The notes beneath the pieces were generated by a model. It worked only from the letters and a program-made list of their open reading frames with translations, was not told the DNA's origin and did not search any database. From positions 6,358,900 through 6,422,899 of the forward strand of contig NC_089325.1 of NCBI RefSeq assembly GCF_036669915.1: a DNA stretch of 64,000 nucleotides. Reading direction: 5' to 3'. Source of the DNA: Pocillopora verrucosa (taxonomy: Eukaryota > Cnidaria > Anthozoa > Scleractinia > Pocilloporidae). The position numbers were made by a program, and so were the translations under genes. Within the stretch, counting starts at the first letter, position 1. Each line of letters starts with the position of its first letter. Of the stretch, positions 23,001-32,000 are shown piece by piece.

Positions 23001-26000
23001 AGTTGACCGATGCCCACACTGGATCTGAAATTAAAAATAAAAGTCATAATAGATAAAGTGTGCTCTAATGAAGTGAAGCATCAATTAATTCTTCAGCCAG
23101 TGTAGCAGTGAAGTGCTTGCAAGAGTCGAACCGCTGACCTCCCCTATAGTGCTTCGGATGCTTCGACACCGAGTTCTGTAACAGCTGATTAAAGTTAAAC
23201 GCATTTCAACAAAACAGGCCACCGAAAGGTAACTGATCATTGAAATAAATACAAAATTTAACCTTTCATTCCACAGTCTGCACAAAATCGGTTACTCGGA
23301 TTCTCCCAAACTTTTTCACGAATCTACAGTAGGAAATACAAAAGACACGAGGGGTCAGTAACACACCCACAATAGTAATTAATTAAAAAATCCTTGTTGG
23401 CATCATCAGACCACACTAGATTTTTTTTCGAGCATGCGGGGAAGCAGGTTGCAGGCGCCAGATTGCAACTGATTGTTCTTCTTTCCTCTTTTTTTTAGTG
23501 GAAGAAGGATCTCTAATCAAAAGAAACTCTCAATTCAGTTACTTTGATGTAAAAGAGAAAAAATTTTCCCATTTATCGCTTCATCTATCGCTCATATAGA
23601 GTGCCCCCTCCAGCTATGACTGGCTGCACCTCCAACTTCGTCTGTCTCTGACGTGTGTTCTCAGAATAACTCGATAGTGGTGTAGCACTTCTACCTGGGA
23701 GTTCCGTCCGGTGAAAGGTACGTTTGAGCACCCGGTCAACATGGCTAGAGTTTTGAGGCTTATTGGAGGACCCAAGATCCTAGTTTACTGCCAAAAGTTC
23801 TCTAAGAGAAAGTTCTCTCACCGTTGTATCACCAAGTCCGATCTGAATGGCTGTTTCTATGGCAACAATCCACGAGGAAGCATCAAATTCACTATCTCCT
23901 TGGAAACTACGAACAATCAAAATTCGTGGCCATCAATTAGTCATTTCCAATTCTCCAAGCCCTACCTTAATTCGTATTAATATTATTAATTACACATTAT
24001 TTTAAGGCCTTAATACAGTATCCTCACTCTGTTTTCATTTGGCCTTAAAACACTCAAACAAAATACATTTGAGAATCATACAAGCCTCCTCATGAACATT
24101 TCATTCACAATCTACAAGACCTTCTCAGCAAACATTTTTACACTAAAAGTGACCAGCAAATGGTTGACTGAAGGTAACTTAAACAAGTGTAAAGAAAAAT
24201 CCATAACAATAAATAAATAAAACTAACCTATAAGACTTGTGGAACGTAATTATTACAAATCTGTTCTTGTGTCCGTCTACAGTTTTCACTTTGGCCAAAG
24301 CAGCATTGATGCAATTTATTGGTGTTGCATAAATAAAGTCCTAAATTAAAAGAACATACATGACCATGTGCTTCTCTACAGTGAGTCACAGCAACAATGG
24401 GAAAATGAGAATAATAATGTGCCCTGAAATACTCCAAAACACTTCAAGTAAAATCCCTAAATAAATCTGTAGAAACAATAAAACCTAAATATTGTAATAT
24501 TTTGAGGTTCTAGTAAACCCCTGGAAGTGATCAATATGTAACTTCTCCTTATAACATCCATACATTATCAAGCAAACAGGTGATCAGAATACACAAACTT
24601 ATCAGGTAGAAGTTGTTATCTTGATCTACCACCAAATTCTCGTAAATTATTTACAGGGAAATGTGTAGCAATTAAAAGGGAGAACATCAAGGAGGTCAAT
24701 CAATTGTTGTCTGCACTGAAAACAATTCTTATGGTAACAACTTTTTATCAGTTAACCCTTTAACTCCCATGAGTGACCAAGACAGACTTTCTCCTTACAA
24801 TATCAACACAATATCAACCAGATAAGTGATGAGAATAAAGAAAAATATCAATTTGAGGATAATTACTCCAAACTAGCATCATAAGAATTGTATGGTTGAC
24901 AGTAAGGAGAATGAAGCATTTGATCTGGGAATTAAAGGGTTAACATGTACAAATCACGACTAGAATTTTGTTTAAAATTGTCTCCCAACAAACCATTCCT
25001 GTCAAAGAGAACCATAACTACCAAAAATGAACTAACTACTAAAAATCAACCCTCAAAAAATAAAAAAATAAAAAATGAAAATGAAACACACCTCATAAGT
25101 GTCATAGTAACAGATCTTGTCCCCCTTGATAGCTACATATCTGCAAGGAACACAAAAATTGAGAATTGGATGTCACTGTTTGAAGGTTGAATTAACTTAC
25201 TGCTTAAAGAAACATTTCAATATTCATATTCCTGTTACCTTTTCTTCCAGTCTGCCACAACATTGTGTCCCTGTTTCTTCAGCCATCCCTGAGAACAGAA
25301 AAATATGAACATCATTCACTGGCTGCTACTCTAAATTTGGTGGGAAAAAGAATTTTGGGGAGATTTAAACATTCCACCCTCAAATTATGATTTGCCCTTG
25401 TGGACATCAAGGCACAAAAAGTTGGAAAAACATGCTACGTAATGTACTGTGATTTTCCTTATTTTCTATTTTCAGTTAACTAAGCATACATTGAGTGCTA
25501 CCATATTTCACAGATGGGAGCCTTTTTGCAGATGGCTAATTTGAGTGATTTACAGAGAGACAATGTGAATAAACCCATCAGTTGCCTGTGAAAGCTTTCT
25601 TTCTTTTGATAAAATAAATATTTTGAACCAATTTTTTTTTTTTTCAGATAGAGCTTTTACTGCAGATCAAGGAGACCAAAAGCTCATCTTTTCTACCTCC
25701 TTGTCTGGGTCACTCATTTCTCCACCACTCCTCCAATTCTTGCCATCTCCCTGCAAAACATAAGAGAAGAAATAAAACCACGAAAAATTAATCCTGTACT
25801 TCCTGTGATATAGTAATCTTTACGTAACATTTTCACTTTTGTAGCAAGCAGCCGCAGAAAGTTATTTTCCACCACTTCATTGTTTATTGGTGACCAATAT
25901 GGCTGCCATGACATCATAAGAGAATTATCGGATCAATATCAGTATCTGGGCAACTGCCCACCTACCCCTCCCCAAACTCAACAACAGTCAATTGATAACA

Positions 26001-29000
26001 AGTTAGGGTTAATGTTGGGTTAGGGGAGGGGTAGGTGAGCAGTTGCCCAGATACTGATATTGACCTGAATTATCTTTACTTACGGTAAACAATTAGCTCC
26101 AGCCTTCTTTCCAGTTTTTCTTTTCTGGAATTAATCAGCAGTTCTTTACTGCTCTTGTTAATCTCCTATTTCCTTTCTCCTCCAGGAATTTCAGACTCAG
26201 ACTCAGTACTTACCTCTGTAATTTTCATCCTTTTGAAAATCAAGAAGGAATCTGTCTTACATTTTCAGCTGTTTATCAGCATCAATTTAATTTTCCACTC
26301 TTAGTTCACCCTCACCTTGCAGCCAATGATTGCCTCCATAAGAGTTTGAGACCAGAGATTCATTTCCGCTAGAGAAAAAAGCAAAAACATTACAAGAATG
26401 AATACCAATAATCACCCACTTAAAGTAGTTTATACATGGTATCAAAAAGTTTAATTAAAAAAAATCAATATTTAAGTGAAAATTTATTTTTTTCTAAGAT
26501 CATTTAATTATTATAAGCAATTGAGGTGAAAAAAAGGAACTACAGAAGTAACTTACTGATGTTTTCTGATGCAAAAATGAAAGTCCTGTTTGGAGTTATC
26601 ACTTTGAATGTTGAACGTTTTTCCTAAAAATATGAAAGTTAGAATGAGTGATTGTTTTTACTAAAAACAGTGTATTTGTTACAAATAGAATGCATTTGAA
26701 TATTTAGGCTCAGCACAGCTACTTCATGGCCACAAAGTGAGAAAACAAAAGAAACATGTGTTTCTGTCATAGTCATTGTGCTTGTTAAACTTTCAGAACC
26801 AAGAGCTATTCAACCAATTGCAATGTCACCTTTGTGATTACAGTATGTTCACTTCTAATGGTGAATGAAATTGACTAGTCATAATATCAGAAACAAATGA
26901 TTTCAACTTAATCCAAATTGTGCCAATCATCACCACAGACCACAGTAAGCAGAGATGTTGAAGAATTCAAAAAAAGTCATTGCTTGTTTCCAGTAATCAG
27001 ATTGGTCAGTTTTGTGTTAGTAACACTGGCTTGTAACAACAGTTGTATGGCAAAATACTTACATCTTTCACATTTTCAATGTCCTTTATCTGGTTTACAG
27101 GAATTATATGAAGAGATTCAGTCAGGGAATCCTGAAATGTAACAAACACTGAAGTTATTCCAAGTAGTTCCAACAAAAAATCACCTAGTTCGCAAAACAG
27201 GACACTTGCAAGTCATTTACAAGTAGTTCCACCAAAAAAATACCTAGTTGGCAAAACAGGATACTTGCTAGTCATTTCACAAATAAAGTTAGTCTGGGTA
27301 GTTCCACCAAAAAAAACCTAATTGGCATAACAGGACACTTGCAAGTCATTTCATAAATAAATGCTAGCAAGAGAGAATTGGTAGAAGTCTACCAGCATTT
27401 TATAACAAATAAAGCAATATGACTGGCTAGATGGTTGCCAGAAAACTGATAGGGAAACTTTGAGAATTACCAAATGAATGGGGTAATCTGTAATGGAGTA
27501 GGATCCTATCTACGAGGGGGGGGCAAATAATACTTGTAAGTCGCTTCATGCTACAGAAACTTTCAAAACGAAACAGCCTCATCTTTTAGGACAATTTTTT
27601 TGGTGAACAAAACTTACCTTATCCTTGTAGTATCTTAGGTCCTTGCCATCAAAAACAAACCACCGTTTTCTCCATCCCTTATTGTTCTTTTGCCTAAAAT
27701 AGAAGAGAAATTCTCATTGAGAGTACTGAACTCTGCATGACTTTACAAGTAACTTCTGTGGTAAATTTTTGTTGTGTATCTGATTTTGCAACTTTCATAT
27801 CTAGTTATTAATAAGCAATTATTGGATGAGGCTGAGCATGACATCATGAATTATCAAAGTGCAGGTCTGAGTTACCTGCCAAAGCACAAACACAAGGCTT
27901 GATTACATTCAATAATTGTTTTATTAAATATCTTTCAGACAATCTGCAAAAGAAGATGCTTCTCTATGAGTATGCAAAAGTTTGCGAACGCTACACAGAT
28001 AAGGGGCTTGGAAACTTGGCAGACTTTGAATTTGACATGATAACCCAATATCTGCTGCAGATATTGGGTTATCATGTCAACTTCACCTGCCACTGTTTAT
28101 TGACTGTATGCTTTTGACCATCAGAGTTTCCATAGTAATTCTAATGTACAATAAAATAATATATCATATTAGATGTTCGGGTGTATTGTATCGCTGAGTA
28201 TTTTTATGAGTAGTTTGTATTGCAACTTGCCCTACAGGCTCATCAAAATACAGCATATCTCATAAAAATACTCAGCAATACTTTCTGTAATTACCCTCCT
28301 TGCTTCCAAAGGTATCCTTCACTTTTACGAACCTACAAGAAGCAAGAACAAGGAATGTTTACTGATGAGATGTTGAGTTTTACCAAAATCCCTTAGCTTC
28401 TCAAAAATTTCACCCTTGACTGTAAATATCCCTTAAAATCCCAGAAGTGATTACCATGCATTAACTTTTCCCTATAATATCCATTATTTATTATCAGTCA
28501 GAAGATGTCATCATGATCTGTGACACCAAATTCTCATCACTTATTCAAAAGGAAATGTGTAGCAGCTGAAGGGGAGAAGTAACAATCAAATCTTCAAAGT
28601 TGAATGGTTAAACTTCCATTTCAGCTTTACTGTAAAAAAAAGTACCCCATCATCAAATCAGATGAAAGTCTGTGAGTATAGTGGTCCATTGTTTTACCAA
28701 ATACATATGATGAAAATCAAGAACTACAAATGAATGAAAAATGTCTCTTCTAGACCAGGACACTTACCCTTGGGCTTAGGCTGTTTGGTATTGCCTTACT
28801 GTAGTCCACATTCTCTGTGCTGTCACCTCTCTAAAATATTGAGAAGTAATACTAGTTGGAGACTTCAATAAGAATGGCATCAAAGCCTTCAGTTTAAGAA
28901 CAAAACATAGATGTAGTTGAGAGTCATTTACTGTCATGTAGTTCGGAGTCATTTACTGTCATGTAGTTCAGAGTCATTTACTGTCATGTAGTTCAGAGTC

Positions 29001-32000
29001 ATTTATTGTCGTGTAGTTCAGAGTCATTTATTGTTGTGTAGTTCAGAGTCATTTATTGTTGTGTAGTTCAGAGTCATTTACTGTCATGTAGTTCAGAGTC
29101 ATTTACTGTCACAAACCACAAGTTAGACTGCCCAGCCAGGTTGGTCAGTTCACTTATGGTGCACCTTTAACCCTTTGACCTCTAAGAGTGACTAGCATCT
29201 AATTTCTCCTTACAGAAAGTCTCCTAAATCAAACATTAAGGTCATGAGAATTAAGGAAATGATCGCTGAACAAAAAAGCTCTTGATTGTTGAACAAATTA
29301 TCATTGTCAGTATGATAGGAAATGGAGAACATGCACACTGATATTAGGGTGAAAAGAGTCACAGGAAATGCACACTTTAACTATGAACAGGTTAACGAAG
29401 CTATCGACTTCTGACTAAGAATAGACACCCCAACTATTATAATGAGAGGAGTTCATAGTCTGTTCTACTTAACCCTTTAACTCCTGTGAGTGACCAAGAC
29501 AGAATTTCTCCTTACTATATCTTTACAATACTATGCAGACAAGTGATGAGAATAAAGAAAAATATCAATTATAGGAAAACTAATTGATCCAATACCAAAT
29601 TCTCCAAACTAACATGATGAGAATTGTTTGGGAGACAGTAAGGAGAATTGCTAATGAGATCTTGGTAGTTAAGGGTTAAAGTAAAAGGGATCAAATTGAA
29701 AATAAATTCTGTGCTCTAAAGTACCTTCTTGGTGCCTGGAGGCCCTGAAAAAATCTGTGAAAAAACACAGCCCTAAAAATCTTTTTTAAAAGTCAGCTTA
29801 AGACAAAGGTTAGTCCCAGGCTACAATAAAGCACAGCCCCAATGTAAGAGAGATTTCATGTTTTGACTTGCCTTTTTCATTTCTGGCAAATCTGCACACC
29901 ATGGATCCAGAGAATCATCACTTTCATATTCAATTTCAGCTGTATCATTATTTCTCTGATACTCTCTTGGATCTCCTTTCCAAACTTCTTCATATAGTGA
30001 AGACTCCACTTGTGATGTCTTCTGTGGTGATGGTTGAACCATTGAATATTCATATGTTGACTCTGGTTGAGATTTCACTGTTGATGTCTTCTGTGGTAAC
30101 AGTTGAACCTCTGTATATTCATATGTTGACTCTGGTTGAGATTTCACTGTTGATGTCTTCTGTGGTAATGGTTGAACCAGTGAATATTCATCTGTTGACT
30201 CTGGTTGAGATTTCACTTGTGATGTCTTCCGTGGTAATGGTTGAACCAGTGAATATTCATCTGTTGACTCTGATTGAGATTTCACTTGTGATGTCTTCCG
30301 TGGTAATGGTTGAACCAGTGAATATTCATCTGTTGACTCTGGTTGAGACTTCACTTGTGATGTCTTCCGTGGTAATGGTTGAACCAGTGAATATTCATCT
30401 GTTGACTCTGATTGAGCTTTCACTGGCTCTGATGCTCCTGTTTAAATGTATCAAAGCAATAAATTTAAAGATTATCCTAACTCTTTCCAAAAAACAGGTG
30501 ACTCTTCATGGATAAAAATTTTATCCAACCCTAACCCAAACCCTAAGTAAGATTAAAATCAGCTATACCTACTAACTTCCTATAATATAATTAACCCTTT
30601 AACTCCCAGACCAAATTTGTAATTCTCCTTACTGTCAACCATACAATTCTTATAATGTTAGTTCAGAGGATTCAGTATTGGATCAACTAATTATCCCCAA
30701 ATTGATAGTTTTCTTTATTCTCATCACTTACATGGTTGATATTGTATTAATAATGTAGAGAGAAATTCTGTCTTGGTCACTCAAGGGAGTTAAAGGGTTA
30801 AATTATATGCAATATTCTGTGAAACCTGAAAACAATAATTTCTCTTCATCTGATTTCTCTCTTAACCCTTGGAAATGTCACCAGCATCTAATTTCTCCTG
30901 CTGAATCATTCTTTGAGATCACGAGAACAAAATAAATGATCACCAACCTAAGAAGTTTTGATTGTTAATTCAATTCTCCTTGTCAGTACCAAAGGAAATG
31001 TTTCAAAAAGAGTATGGAGAATATGGATACTGAAATTAACCCTTTAATCCCTAAGAGTGATTAGTATCTAATTTCTCCTGTCAGTATCACTCCTAAAACA
31101 AACATTAAGGTCATGAGAATAAAGGAAATGATCACCAACTAAGGAAGCTCTTGATTGTTAAACAAATTCTCTTTGTCAGCACTATAGGAAATGTATAGAG
31201 AACAGTGTGGAGATGATGTATGCTGATGTTAGGGTGTAAAGGGATGTAACAAACTAATTACATTAACAGACATGACTTGTCTGTGGCTGAGGTATATAAT
31301 ATAGACCAAATAGAAAATAGAATCTGCTGTTGTTGTTATCCTACAAAATGAGCAATGACAATGGAAAAACATTTCAACTAAGGAGAGTTCTCTTGCCAAA
31401 ACACCAAATTATGAAGCAACACATTTCTTAAGATAGGTAAAGAACTTAAAAGAAGAAGGGATCTGCTTCATACAAAGATCCATGTGTGTGATAGCTCAGT
31501 TGAGTTCAGTTCTCAAAAAATTACCAAAGAAGCAAGCTAACCTTGGTGAGGAGCACTGATCAATTTATTTTGCCGATGGTTTGTACTTCCTGGGACAGGA
31601 ACAGGTGGTAGTGGTAGATCACATATCTGCCTTTTAGGGAGATCTTTCAGTGAACCTGTTTGACGTGTGGGAGGGGGTGGAGGGGCAGGCCTTTGTTTAG
31701 CTGATGCAGCTCTTGGTAGCGTTGATGGTTTTCCCACAGAGGAATTTGCAAGATCACTTCCTCTTCCAGATAGAGATAATGATTGTGTTCTCTTTTCCGA
31801 AGCATCATTTAACACTGCCGAACACACATTCTTGATGCCTCCTTCTGATTCACCATCTGTAACTAGATCTGACACTAATACATTGTCTTCTGATTGTCTT
31901 CTTTTTCGTGGTCGTGGTGCAGGTGTTGGTCTTTTTGCTGATAGCCTCTCGGGTGCTTTTGGCACTACCCTTGGCTCAGTTGTTGCTACAGCTGTTTCTT

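Larger units (their letters stand above)
18522..23323 (-). other. ARAP: ARAP exons 15-23: ArfGAP zinc finger and ankyrin repeat
   Basis: The ArfGAP starts at about residue 874. The zinc ligands CADC and CAKC are present, as are DPVWASVNF and the catalytic arginine in GVHRNLG; the domain looks active. An Arf-GAP-type tail with REFIYSKYWEKKYAKY follows, then an ankyrin-like region ending TPLELAEEAGQTLQAELLRQ. The intron phase that gives TPL at 19447/18730 supports this joining. Confidence 0.9.
23822..25288 (-). other. ARAP: ARAP exons 11-14: second PH domain
   Basis: Four exons encode about residues 775-873: GWLKKQGHNVVADWKKRYVA, DKICYYDTYE, HKNRFVIITFHKSY and the final helix DASSWIVAIETAIQ. 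It lies directly before the ArfGAP, as in vertebrate ARAPs. Confidence 0.88.
26316..28332 (-). other. ARAP: ARAP exons 5-9: first PH domain
   Basis: Five exons encode about residues 656-756: KSEGYLWKQGG, GWRKRWFVFDGKDLRYYKDK, then FKVITPNRTFIFASEN and a C-terminal helix with MNLWSQTLMEAI. The KxxxxxxxKRWF basic pattern is that of phosphoinositide-binding PH domains. Confidence 0.9.

Noticed and set aside
23590-23760. Candidate extra ARAP exon or repeat around 23600-23760
   Set aside because: No frame joins in phase with the neighbouring exons 23822-23906 and 23263-23323, which already join directly.
28915-29111. CRISPR-like regular repeats
   Set aside because: The 25-bp units are directly adjacent with no spacers, inside an intron of an animal gene; this is a minisatellite.
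29868-30515. 215-residue repetitive frame on the + strand
   Set aside because: It is the antisense reading of the ARAP 69-bp repeats; repeats of a multiple of three keep several frames open.
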